The position numbers and the translations under genes were made by a program. Of a stretch of 64,000 nucleotides of DNA, positions 1 to 10,890 are shown one piece after another. How positions within the stretch are numbered: position 1 is the first letter of the stretch; each line of letters opens with the position of its first letter. The DNA comes from Cranoglanis bouderius (taxonomy: Eukaryota > Chordata > Actinopteri > Siluriformes > Cranoglanididae). The notes below the pieces were generated by a model. The model worked only from the letters and a program-made list of their open reading frames with translations, did no database searches and was not told the origin of the DNA. The stretch lies in NCBI GenBank assembly GCA_023630585.1, contig CM042562.1:5843184-5907183 (forward strand), read 5' to 3'.

Positions 1-737
1 GTAATTATGCTATAATTATGTTCATAGAAGGTCAACAACATAATTATTACAAGCCTATGTTTAACCTCCCAAAATGTCAAATGAACTTTTCCCAATTTGT
101 TTAATCACATTTTATACTACGGTGAGAAACAGGATTAATTAGGCAGACTTATGCATTTTTTTCCTCCTGTTTCTGTTTGAAAGCTACTAGGCAGATAGCT
201 ACACATTGAGTATTGGGATATTGAGTTGATACCCGATGAAGTTTTTTGCATGAGGAGATGGGTAGAGCTGGTCTGCATTTTTTTTGTCTTATTAACTTAA
301 GAGAAAGTGAGGGAACTTAAGAACTTAAGAGAAAGTGAGGGAACTTAAGAACTTAACTTAAGAACTTAAGAGAAAGTGAGGGAATTACTAATTATAGCTG
401 TCATAATGTATGTGATAACAGGAACACATTTGTTTTGCAGACATTCAACAACATTAAATTAATTATGAGTGGATTAAAAAGTATGATGTGCCATTCTTTA
501 ATAAATAAAAATTATAATCATTATAACAGCAAATTGCTGTGGCATAAGAGAAATAAAACACTTTGTGACATGTTATTGGAAAATGATCAACATTGGGGTG
601 GTTAAGGCAAAGCATCACGCTACCCCATCATCACGTCAGTTCCTGTAACAGCACAGCTCTTCATGTTTAATTGTCTATTTAAACAAATTCTTCTTCTGAG
701 AACATGCTAAATATGAGAATGCTATTAAATTATGCAG
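1..737. other. Sequence upstream of the first visible dnah17 exon (intron)
   Basis: AT-rich sequence with no reading frame resembling dynein or any other family I recognise. It ends in a normal acceptor (AG at 736-737) before the first visible dnah17 exon. The exons coding for the first few hundred residues of the dynein tail must lie to the left of the window. The only structure seen is the short tandem repeat at 292-385. Confidence 0.7.
292..385. repeat. Short tandem repeat of about 27 bp, three copies
   Basis: Three copies of a unit built on AACTTAAGAGAAAGTGAGGG, with the TTAAGAACTTAAG linker partly duplicated. The copies are nearly identical, so the array is recent. It lies in an intron and has no coding potential. 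Confidence 0.85.
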
Positions 738-2055
738 AGCTTTGAGATGGACTTTAAAGAGTTCCAGACGCACATTACAGACTATGAGTGGAGGCTTGGG
801 ACAATCTTTTGTCAAGCATTTGATGACTGTGCATTCCCAGAGTCAGCAACAAAGGTCAGCTGCATTAAACATTTCATTGAGGAATACTCAGTAATGGGGG
901 AATTCAGCTGATTGCTAACCTCTTGTGTTTTCACATTTATTCTTTTAAATCAACAGCTATTTGAAATGTTTGGTTTTGTTCTGGAGAGACCTCTACTTCA
1001 GTCGCTGATATCCTCAAAGTACAAGAAATTGTTGGAAATGTTCAGCTTAGAGCTTGATAGAATCAAGCTAATTTATGATGCTCAGATGGCAGCACTGGAA
1101 ATATGTCAAGGTGCCCCTCCAATTGATAAGAATATGCCACCTGTTGCTGGACAACTGAAATGGGCCCAAGAATTAAGAGACAGATTGCAGATACAGATGA
1201 AGAGCATCAAGACAATTCATCATATGTATGTATGCATTTTTCTGGTTACAGGTTGAATGATTTTGGAAAATTTGGAACGCTGTATGTAGTAGTGTATCTT
1301 TATCTCAGTTTCACTGTCTTCTAGGTACATGGACACTGATGAAGTGAAATTTGTCTGCCAAAAATACAATGTGATGATGGACCTGTTGCATAATTACTGT
1401 GATCGGGTTTATGCACAGTGGAGTGCCGAAGTAGATATTGACTGCAAGTTCAACTTGGCCCAACCATTGCTGATAAGAAACCAAAAAACACATGTCCTTA
1501 GAGTTAATTTCAGTAAGCAGGTTTGTGTTGTTGTTTATTTTTAAAAAATATGATGCCAAAAGAAAAGAAACGTACACATGTATATGTGTTTAAATGGTGT
1601 AAATCCTGTGCAGTTTGCCCAGTGCAACAGCCAATTCAGAGTGATTCATAGCATAGTTGATGGGTCTTGGGCAGCATTCTCTTTACTTTTCAGCTTGTGG
1701 CTGTACTGAGGGAGGTAAAATACCTCAAAATTCTAGATCAAGAGGCTATCCCTCCTTGTGCAGCTGATATTTTTGCCAAGCATGACACTTTCCAAAAATA
1801 TGTTGCCAATTTGGACCTCATTGTGTCTGGGTACAATCAGGTATGGATGAAAAGTTGTAGTTTTGGCAATTTTCTAGTAATTTTTTCACTTTAACTAAAA
1901 ACATAGTATCTCTTTGAGCTTATAGTAGTTGATTACTGCTTTTCAGGTTCAGGCTACACTTCTGCCTGTGGAATTTTTACTAATCGAAGAAGAATTGAAG
2001 AACATAGATGAAGAGTTAACATTTGCTGAAAACTCCCTCTTTTGGAATAGTGAAG
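738..2055 (+). pseudogene. dnah17: dnah17 exons: N-terminal tail (DHC_N1), first part
   Basis: Five exons: 738-854, 957-1225, 1325-1520, 1694-1840 and 1947-2055. They encode tail landmarks conserved in DNAH9/11/17, such as IFCQAFDDC, KNMPPVAGQLKWAQELRDR, FNLAQPL and LVAVLREVKYL. All five are open in the expected frame, have GT-AG borders and join in phase, so this part alone would pass as a working gene. The tail binds intermediate chains and docks the motor on the A-tubule. No damage was seen in this block. Confidence 0.88.
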
Positions 2056-2940
2056 GTTGGGTGTTAATCTTTTTTACCATCATAATTACATTATATATTT
2101 ATAGGTTATAAGTATTGAAGAGCAACTCCAGTGGTTTCTATTCCTGTTGTCCTGCCCACTTTAAAATTTTGGGTGTTAATTGTGTTGTCTGGCCAGAGCT
2201 GCCTTTTTTTTTTTTTTTGACATGTTGTGTTTAAATTCAAGGTGATGGGGAGGTGTGCTTGTTGTAAAGTTTAAAAAAAGAAAGAAAAAAAAAAAAAAGC
2301 ACCAAGCATGCACACATTCACACACTAGTAGTAATAGCCAATAGTAGCCAATCCACCTACATGCATATTTTTTGGGACATGGGGGGAAACTGGAGAGCCA
2401 CATGTACATGGGGAGACGTTGCGAAACTCTGCACAGACAGTAATCTGAGCTCAGAATTAAGCCAGGGTCCCTTTGAGGTGGTAATGTTACCTGCTGTCCC
2501 CCTAAAATATGTCTTGCCCCTAATTAATGGTGACGGCACATGACGTAAGTCTAATGTCAGCTTAGAACTCTTTTTTTTTTTGGTGGGGCGAGACACACTG
2601 GTAAAGAAACATTACTTTTGTCTAGGCATTGACATGATCAAAATAGGGCATAGTAATCTTTCAGATCACGATTTGTTATTTATTTATTTATTTATTCTAA
2701 TAATTCCACTGTTTTTACTCTTTAGTTTTATTAAACTGATTACTGTGTGCTTGAACCTCAATTCTACTCATCCTCACCAGTGGACACCTGGAGAAGCTCA
2801 ACTAGTTACAATGTGGAGTATAGGTCCCAGGTGTTGTGCTTACTGTTGTAGAAATTCAAAGTATTGAGGTGGGTTCAAAGAAACTGCTGTGTTTGCAGGC
2901 ACTGTTTTTTGGCAACCGGATATGTTGTTGTTTTATTCAG
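2056..2940. other. dnah17 intron with an old interspersed repeat
   Basis: This 0.9 kb intron has A-rich and T-rich runs (around 2206 and 2273). A diverged repeat at about 2355-2505 carries the phrases CCTACATGCAT, GGGGAGACGTTGCGAAACTC and CACAGACAGTAATCTGAGCTC, which I recognise as a very common fish interspersed repeat (LINE-tail or SINE type). No exon was seen. Confidence 0.6.
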
Positions 2941-5199
2941 GTATATGGGAGTATATCCAGAAAATGAGAGACACTCTGCATGATGTCCAGAGCAGGATTG
3001 AATTGGCCAAATCTAATGTTAAAACAATGCAGGACATAATGAATGTAAGTGATCAATGTATAAATATTTTAAGTAAATTCAACAACCATTCCTTACAACA
3101 GCTACTTTGGAATGTCTTTATAGGAATGGATAGTCACTCAGATGTTTGAAAGAAAAGACGGCAAAAAAGAGTCACTTCTTGATTTAGATGGAAGACATGT
3201 TGCTCTACAAAAGAAGTACAACAGCATTACAGAATCTGGAGAGAAGATTCATGCCTTGATAGCAGTACTGATCTATCGAATTTACAAAAATTTTTACGAA
3301 TTTATTAAATGTTATTTAGGCATTAAACATGTACATTAATATTATTATTTTTTCTTTATCCCCAGGAAAATACAATGATATTCAGAGCAAATGATTGCTC
3401 AGAGTCTTGGAAAAAATATGCGGACTACATTGATAAAGTTCTTGATGGATTCTTTAAGGTTATCTATGTGTTCCTTGATTTTCTTGTTAACAATATGGGT
3501 ACAGAGGTAAGAACTCTCAGGAACTCACAGGGCTCTTTAAACATATCAGACATTCAGCATGGTTTGTTGAAAATTTTTATTTTTTTGTTTGAACAGACCA
3601 AACATCCCTTATTTGAAGTGTGTTTAGCACTAGAGGATGGAAATACTGCTTTCCATCCATCTCTCAGTCATGGGATTTCAGATGGCTTCTATTGTCTTGT
3701 TAAAAACCTTATTTATGACATCTATGCAACTGCCACACTTATCCCACATATATATCGATGACAAACAGATTCAGTTACATGGTAAATACATGTCTCATTG
3801 CAGATATGCTAGTCTAAAAAACATGTACTTTTTTGTTTTTATTGATGGGCAAGATTCTGTTAATCCCAGGTATGTTACACATATTACCTATTGCTTGTGT
3901 AGGTGGAACTTGAAGAAATGACTGAGCTACCAGACACGCGTAAAGAGGTAATGAATCAAGTGCTGAATGCAATGAAGGAGGCTCAGGATTATCATGAGTT
4001 CTTTCATAAGTATGCCTATCTGTGGAAAGATGATCAGGATAAGATCATGGAGCTGTTCCTTATGTATGGCAAAGTGTTCAGATATGATGACATTGTAGCC
4101 TGTCGTTATGAGAATATCCCAAAAAACCCACCAACACTCAAAGATTTCAAAGAAGTGGTAATAAGAGTGCACCATGCTGTACACTTGATAGCAGAAACAT
4201 TTCAGTTCTTGCCTATGTTGATTAACTATTCTGATACACCATCTCTGAGTTTAGATTGACACCTATGAAGACCTCTACACTGAAGCAAAAAGACTGAAGA
4301 ACTCAAAGGTATTACAGCAGTGGCTTCAGATTGACATCAGGCCATTCAAGCAAGCTCTCCTCAATATCATCCGAAAATGGAGCTGGATGTTTAAGCAAAA
4401 TCTTATTGTTAGTGTTACTAACAGGTATTGTTCAGCATATTAAAATTAATCATAGCATTAAGCATATAAGGGCAGTTTATCTAACAGTTGTTTGAGTGAA
4501 TTTAGTAATGTAACCAGCAGTGAGCTGATGGTTAAAGGTTGTCCCTTTTTGAATTTTAGCCTGAGGGATCTGGAGGCTTTTATTGAGGACGTGAAGTTAG
4601 GCCTTACTAAGATTGTAGTAGAGGGAGACGATGAGAGCTTGGTGGAGGTAATGGGACATCTGTTTAGAGTGAAAGACCGACAGGTGGCCACTGACACCAT
4701 GTTTGACCCACTGAAGAACACTATTGAATTTCTGAAAGAGTATGGAGAGAAGCTTCTGGATGAAGTTCATGCACAATTACAGGCAAAATAATCATTGTCA
4801 CTATACCATATTTAATTATATAATTAAATAAGACACATGTTATATAATAAGAAATATTCATAACTGGTTTAAATATAATTTATACTACTGCTTATTAAGT
4901 GTGTTTCTTAAATTGGCAGGATTTACCAGAGCACTGGAATAATCTGAAAATGACCGCTTCTCATGTAAAAAAAAATCTTCTTCCATTGCAAGTGCAGGAA
5001 GGCAATAAAATTAAAGAGATGTGCCACCAATTTGAGGTATATGAAAGTAATAATTGCTAGCAGTATATATGGTGTTCAGCTAAAATAAATTTCTATTTGG
5101 ATATGTATACAGATTAAGCAGCTTGAGTTTCGAGAGAAGTTCATACAGCAGCCATTGTTTCTCTTCTCAATCGAGAATCCCTATGAAGCCCTTGATAAG
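2941..5199 (+). pseudogene. dnah17: dnah17 exons: tail to linker, with a frameshift near 3750
   Basis: Nine exons: 2941-3044, 3124-3264, 3366-3506, 3597-3781, 3903-4157, 4255-4424, 4560-4782, 4920-5036 and 5113-5199. Landmarks are GIWEYIQKMRDTLHDVQSRI, FERKDGKKESLLDLDGR, FHPSLSHGISDGFY, DIRPFKQALLNII and VKDRQVATDTMFDPLK. In exon 3597-3781 the first part reads TLIPHIY, but the end must be read one frame over (RFSYM) to join the next exon (VELEEMTEL). This is a net one-base deletion, or its equivalent, in a TATATAT run near 3750. Exon 4560-4782 ends in CAG followed by GCAAAA, a weak GC donor that may be functional or a decayed GT. Confidence 0.87.
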
Positions 5200-5506
5200 G
5201 TAAAATTTAGAAACTTATTTTTTTCTAAGCTTCTCTTTCTGCAAAATATTTTTGTACTAGAGTTTAGCACACTGGGGTCCATATTTAGAACTGAAATATA
5301 TACATGAGGTAAGTTACATGTATTCAGTATCTGGTTATGTATATGATCATGCAAGACAATTTTCTGGGTACGCCATTCAGATTATGCAGGTTAACTGTGG
5401 GTAGATCATGCCTCTGAGGTTGCCAGATTTTTCCTGAGTAGAGGTGTCAGAGATGGGGTTTTTCAATAGCATCTAGACCACTACCTTTACACACAAACAC
5501 TTGTTC

Positions 5507-5793
5507 TGTCATGGATATGCCGAAACAAACTCTGGACTACAGTTCCCAGCAGCCACTGCACCCCACTGCATCACTGTCACATGACCACCTGCACCTGATT
5601 TACATTTTTTTTAAAGAGCACTTGCACTGCACTCCTCGTCTTGCTTTGATTGTCATATGTTCATGTTATGCTCTCCTGTCATTGGTTTATTGTTTCATGT
5701 TTGTTTTGCCACGTGTTCATAGCTTCTTTTGTGTTTGTTTTCATTATCATTAAAATCTTAATCTGCACTTGCATCCATCTCCGTTACATGACA
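5507..5793. mobile_element. Solo-LTR-like element
   Basis: The segment starts TGTCATG and ends CATGACA, a perfect terminal inversion of the TG...CA kind found on LTRs. It contains the phrase GGACTACAGTTCCCAGCAGC and, near its end, ATTAAAATCTTAATCTGCACTTGCATCC, phrases that I associate with fish Gypsy-type LTRs, the second resembling a polyadenylation region. No clear target-site duplication is seen and there is no internal coding region, so a solo LTR is the simplest reading. Confidence 0.5.
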
Positions 5794-7256
5794 TCTATGC
5801 TCATGACGCATTTTAAGTTTATAATTTTATCCATCAAAGATTCCTTAAAAAAAGCATTTTTTTTTAAAGCAAATTGCTGTCTCATTCAATCTCTGTGCAA
5901 AAAAACAAACAAAGAATTTTGGGGTGATCCTATTAATAGTATCATATTTATGCATTCACTATAAGCCTCAAATGGCATTTCATATTTTCTTTAGTACATT
6001 TACAGCCCGAATCATTGTAACGAATTAGCTCAAATAGGGAAATATATCTGTATATCTAATCAAAGCGTGTTATGATCAGTTATAAATATAAATCAACCAT
6101 GTTCGTATCTATACCGATAATTGACTACAACGGATTATAATTGATTATGGCTATCTATATGGTCTAGATCAGCTTGTAGACTTAGCTGTAGTCTAGTTTT
6201 AGAATTAAATTCGAAGAGGCTGATCGGTGCGTCCACCAAACTCAACAGTTTAATCTTCGTATTATTCTACAAAGGGTGGGGGGAGATTATTCTTCTGGCC
6301 AAGAGGAATAATTTCCGGTTTTGTTATTAACAGAAATGAAGCATGTAGCGAAAAGCCAGCGTTAAAGTGACCTTATTCATGAGCAACACAGAGAAAATCA
6401 AGCGTGATAATAATAGGTTTTAATAAATGAACCAAACTACGAATACAGACAACTAACTCTAAACAAACATTGCATATATACATATATACATAGGAGAGAG
6501 AAAGTAAAGAAAGAAAGGAATGAAATTAAAGGAATGGCAGACAAAACACAGTGGTTAACCTCGAGAACCATCAATGAGTTACAATCTCCTGAAAACAGGG
6601 GCATGAACTTAAGAAAAATGCATCTACCGATCGATTAAAAACTATACTTGCATTTGGTTTTGGGTTGATTTCAAGATGCGTGTGAAATCCGGCAAGGTCG
6701 GGAGCTGGAGTCCGTGGGTTTCCTCGTGCTGTTGGCGGGCAGCATGAACCAGGGTTAACCTGCAGTTGCGTTTTGTCTGGAAGGAAGAGAGTAGCCATCC
6801 TTAGAGAGATTAGCCAGGAAGAGCGCGAAGCCGGAAAACAGAAGAAGCCGCGGAGCAACGCATGTCACTGTCTTTTACGGACAACGCCAATGTACATGCC
6901 TCTCTGGGCTATTGGCGAATCAGGAAGGTGGATTCTTTTGGAGGGAGAACTTCCTTTGTCTCACTTCCAGACCTGATTTGCATCTCCGGGGCGGAGTTCG
7001 GATTAGTCTTGTATTATTATGAAGTATAGGAAAGGTATAAAATGATGCATCCTACCATAACATGGTATGCGTCATTAATCAGGGCATTAAGAGATGATTA
7101 ATTAGATACCAAATTCGATATGATTGCTTCTCCTGCATTCCAAAGGGGTCTTGCTGGATTGATTGCCCCTTTGTGCAGGGGGTGAAGGGGGGGCATCCCG
7201 TCTTACTGGCGCCTAGAAGTGGTGATTTGAAAGCTTTGATGAGCTCAGCGTTAATT

Positions 7257-7292
7257 CCAATAGTCCAATAGTCCAATAGTCTAATAGTCCAA
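7257..7292. repeat. Short tandem repeat, CCAATAGT-type units
   Basis: Four to five consecutive copies of a nine-base unit (TCCAATAG plus one base), one with a C-to-T change. It lies inside the large dnah17 intron. Confidence 0.8.
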
Positions 7293-7650
7293 ACGCTACA
7301 TCATAAATTTCAGTGTGACATATTGTGGTTACATCAAACTTTCAGACAGTGGTACTGGACTTACTACCACTTCTCACTTATGTCCAAGGTCAGAATTTTT
7401 CGTAACTGAGACACCTCTGTTTTAGGTCAACACCACCAAGTATGTGCAATTCTTGTGTAATGTCTGAGTAGCACGTAAGTCCTTAGTTAAGTTTGAGGTC
7501 TGAATACTGATGTTTGTAATTTGGGTCTTAAAATCTCATTAAAAATGGTTGACATCTCTGAATATAGCCCAAGGTGGAAATTTGAAGTGTTTCTTTTATT
7601 AATATCATTGCATTATTGTGGGTATTTAATGGTTTTGTTCTATATTGCAG

Positions 7651-8891
7651 GCTCAGAACACTGTCACTGCACTTGAGACTGAACTGGAGCGCTTGTATAA
7701 GTTAGCAAGCTTATTTGAAGTGAATGTCCCAGACGACAAACAGCTGAAAGCTTGTCAAAAAGACATTGTTTTGCTGAAGGAACTATGGGACATGATACAG
7801 TTGGTAGAGATCATGCAAATTCCCCTAAAACCAACATCCAATATAAAGTATTTACAGATAGACTTTAAATTTCGACAGTATATGAGAAGTTTTATTATGC
7901 CACAGGTTAAAGGACAGATGGATGCCTGGAGAAAAACTCCCTGGAAAGACATACATGTAGATGAAATGGTCAGGGACACCAAGAAGTATGCCAAAGACAT
8001 CAAGGGTCTAGATAAAGAAATGAAGGTGTGGGATGCTTTCACAGGCTTGGAAAACATGATGAAAAACATGGTAACATCTTTGCGGGCAGTGGGAGATCTT
8101 CAGAGTCTAGCCATCAGAGACAGGCATTGGCAGCAGTTGATGAAGGCAATCAAGGTGGTTTAAACTTAAATTTGTTTGCAGGCATGTATTTTGGAAGAGA
8201 TGCTTTCCTTGATCATGTTTTATGAATGACCCTATACTGTTTCTATAGGTGAACTTTAAAATGTCAGAGAAAACTACACTTGAAGACTTATTGAAGTTGA
8301 ACCTCCATAAATTTGAGAATGAAGTCCATAGAATTGTTGACAGAGCTGTAAAGGAATTGGGGATGGAAAAGGTAAATTCAGCATTTGGAGAAAATTATTT
8401 TAATAGATTTTCATGGCTTCATTTTGTTACTTTGCTTCTTGTACTGTTGTAATACTATCTAGAGATTTGCTACCAGACACCCATGTGATAAATACATCTT
8501 CATTATTAATGGGTGTACACTGCATTAAATATCTTTTTTGTAGATACTGGATGAGCTGGACAGTACCTGAAGTGATATGGTGTTTGAGTATGACCCCCAT
8601 GGTCGCACAGGCACCATGCTGTTGAAGCAGAATGAGGTGCTGTTGGAGACATTACAGGACAACCAGGTGCAGCTGCAGACTCTCCTGACTTCCAAATACA
8701 TTGCCCAATTCCTGGAGGAGGTGTCAAGTTGGCAGCAGAAACTGTCCACTGCAGACTCCGTCATCTCCACCTGGTTCTACGTGCAACATACATGGTCTTA
8801 CCTAGAATACATTTTCATTGCTTCTGAAGACATCCGTTCACAGTTACCAGAAGACTGCAAACGTTTTAATGGCATTGACATTGAGTTCAAG
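7651..8891 (+). pseudogene. dnah17: dnah17 exons: linker (DHC_N2), with in-frame stop at 8568
   Basis: Four exons: 7651-7803, 7906-8154, 8249-8371 and 8544-8891. The 102-bp intron 7804-7905 happens to be open in frame, so an uncritical reading fuses the first two exons; family alignment shows LLKELWDMIQLV joining directly to VKGQMDAWRKTPWKDI. Linker landmarks follow: DKEMKVWDAFTGLE, SLRAVGDLQSLAIRDRHWQQ, DNQVQLQTLLTSKYIAQFL and SSWQQKLSTADSVIS. In the last exon the conserved Trp of the ST-W-x-x-M-x-F motif is TGA (8568-8570), a single change from TGG. This block normally swings as the mechanical linker over the AAA ring. Confidence 0.9.
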
Positions 8892-9269
8892 GTGTGTAGA
8901 AGCCAGAAATTGATCAGAGCTCTCAAATGCCACTTAGCAGCACCAATTTAATAAGAGAAGCATAATGTTTTCCTTTCTAGTCTAAGTGTCAAAAATCCTA
9001 AGGTAGTATCATAATTCTATAATAAACATTATCGTTCTTTTGTTGTTTTTTGTTGCCGTGTAATAATCTGACACTTTTTAAAAGGTGAAATGAAGTATGG
9101 CATATATGTATTTATACCACACCAAGATTGAATTCTCGAATCTGAGAAAGAGAGAGCGTGAGAAAGAGAGAGATAAACCTAAAGAAATGCATGTATATTA
9201 GTGGTTTAGTGAATGTATCAAAAATAACTAGAGACAATTATAAGCCCTATAATCTGTCCATGTCTTTAG
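8892..9269. other. Short intron where the whole AAA1 module should be
   Basis: Only 378 bp separate the linker exon ending VEFK from the exon carrying the AAA2 P-loop. In the DNAH family about 550-650 residues lie between these points: the end of the linker and all of AAA1 with its catalytic Walker A (GPAGTGKTE type) and Walker B. No trace is present here or elsewhere in the window. Both flanking exons end and start in phase 0, so the splice would stay in frame. Confidence 0.85.
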
Positions 9270-9419
9270 TTGGTGAAGCAGTCAGTGCTGGATTTGAAAC
9301 TGCAGGCCGAGGACAGCTTTGTGCTAAAGGTGGTTCAGCTGGAGGAACTACTAGCTGTCAGACATTCTGTCTTTATCATTGGCAGTGCAGGGAGTGGCAA
9401 GTCTCAGGTACATACATGA

Positions 9420-9422
<3 letters not shown>

Positions 9423-9506
<84 letters not shown>
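9423..9506. repeat. (AT)n microsatellite
   Basis: About 42 uninterrupted AT dinucleotides directly next to a MITE end. Translation of this run gives meaningless YIYI repeats. Confidence 0.95.
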
Positions 9507-9509
<3 letters not shown>

Positions 9510-9664
9510 TATCTCACAAAAGTGAGTACACCCCTCACATTTTTGTAAATATTTTATTATATCTTTTCATGGGACAACACTGACGAAATGACACTTTGCT
9601 ACAATGTAAAGTAGTGAGTGTACAGCTTGTATAACAGTGTAAATTTGCTGTCCCCTCAAAATAA
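9505..9664. mobile_element. Truncated MITE, same family as 23203-23637
   Basis: It starts with the terminal sequence TACAGTATCTCACAAAAGTG and matches the complete copy at 23203-23637 over its first 100 bases. It then jumps to the complement of the inner part of the other arm (GTAAATTTGCTGTCCCCTCA). It is an internally deleted, foldback-like derivative with no coding capacity. Confidence 0.75.
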
Positions 9665-9901
9665 CTGATTGACTGATAAATATAAACTATTAACATGTCT
9701 ATTTTTGAAAGCATTTTTACTTTACAGAATTTTTTTCCACAACTGCCTAAATCTTTTGCACAGTACTGTACATATATTATTTCATGGGTAACAAGTATGA
9801 CTGCCAGCAGCCAAACTGCATGCAAAATCATCAAACTGTCATTGTCTAATTCTTGGATGTGTTACTGAAATAATAAAATGACATCAAAATTATTTGGCAA
9901 A

Positions 9902-9902
<1 letters not shown>

Positions 9903-9939
<37 letters not shown>

Positions 9940-9970
9940 CGATTATTATTATTATTATTATTATTATTAT
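9903..9970. repeat. Trinucleotide microsatellite (GAT)n-(ATT)n
   Basis: Eleven or so GAT units followed, after one GAC, by about eleven ATT units, in a dnah17 intron. Confidence 0.95.
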
Positions 9971-10890
9971 TTCTAACAATTCTGTAAAAAAATATTTAGT
10001 TAAGTTTTTAACTATTAAGTATTTAATTATTTAATGAATATGTAATTATTATTATTAAACAGTAGCTGTTTCTTTTAATGGGAAGGTTTTGAAATCTCTG
10101 AACAAAACATACCAAAACATGAAGAGGAAGCCTGTTGTAGTGGATTTAGATCCTAAAGCTGTTACTTGTGATGAGCTCTTTGGGATTATCAACCCTGCTA
10201 CGAGAGAGTGGAAAGATGGTACATTAAATCACTGTTCCTGTTAAGAAGATGCTTAATCATATTGTATGCTATTGTTTATGTTCCAATAGTAAGACAACTA
10301 AGAGGTACTGTTGATGAGTCCTTGGTATCTGCTATTTTTCTAAAGGTCTGTTCTCATGTGTCATGAGGGAGTTAGCTAACATAACTCATGATGGGCCTAA
10401 GTGGATTGTGTTGGATGGTGATATTGACCCCATGTGGATTGAATCCCTCAACACAGTTATGGATGACAATAAGGTATATATGGCACATCACATATAGAAA
10501 TTATCTATGTGCTACTGCTGAGCACTGATTTATAGCTAGCTATCAAACAAACAAGATTTTATATTGCTTATTAAATTATTTATTTTTTTCTATCTGGTGT
10601 GCACAGGTGTTGACTCTAGTAATGAGCGTATCCCCTTGAATCCCACCATGCGACTAGTCTTTGAGATCAAAGATCTTCGAACTGCTACTCCTGCTACAGT
10701 GTCTAGAGCTGGAATTCTCTTTATAAACTCTGCTGACCTGGGCTGGTGTCTGTAAGTCTAGAGTGAATTTATTTTAGATCATATTAATTTACCAAAAGTA
10801 TAGATAATATTCAGAAGTCAGAAATCTATAATATTAACCATGGTGTGCAGATAATAAAATGTCTGTAATACCCATGTGAAAACCCTTTAG

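Larger units (their letters stand above)
5200..7650. other. Large dnah17 intron with retroelement remains
   Basis: This 2.45 kb intron holds a solo-LTR-like element (5507-5793), then from about 6200 to 7300 a more GC-rich stretch with a TATA-like sequence (GGTATAAAATG, about 7035-7045), which may be an LTR or promoter remnant of a retroelement. A short array of TCCAATAG-type units lies at 7257-7292. No dynein exon or long open frame was recognised. Confidence 0.5.
9408..10085. other. dnah17 intron with microsatellites and half a MITE
   Basis: The intron holds an (AT)n run at about 9423-9506, a truncated copy (about 9505-9664) of the MITE seen complete at 23203-23637, a GATn/ATTn trinucleotide tract at 9903-9970, and otherwise plain AT-rich sequence. 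Confidence 0.75.
9270..10751 (+). pseudogene. dnah17: dnah17 exons: AAA2, with a frameshift at 10617
   Basis: Four exons: 9270-9407, 10086-10218, 10346-10473 and 10607-10751. The Walker A of AAA2 reads GSAGSGKSQ, Walker B reads WIVLDGDIDPMWIESLN, and the sensor region has NPTMRLVFEI and TATPATVSRAGIL. In the last exon VLTL should continue ASNERIPLNP, but the bases needed for the frame are gone after GTGTTGACTCT (10607-10617). A 4-base deletion (or equivalent) shifts the frame; the rest of the exon reads correctly one frame over. Confidence 0.9.

Noticed and set aside
292..385. Regularly spaced repeat resembling a CRISPR array
   Set aside because: The units are directly adjacent tandem copies without unique spacers, in a vertebrate intron.
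6773..6976. 67-codon frame beginning MSGRKRVAILREISQEER
   Set aside because: Short, no recognised motif, no splice or promoter support; composition follows the GC-richer insertion.
9158..9583. 141-codon open frame with a long YIYI run
   Set aside because: It is a product of the (AT)n microsatellite joined to part of a dnah17 exon in the wrong frame.
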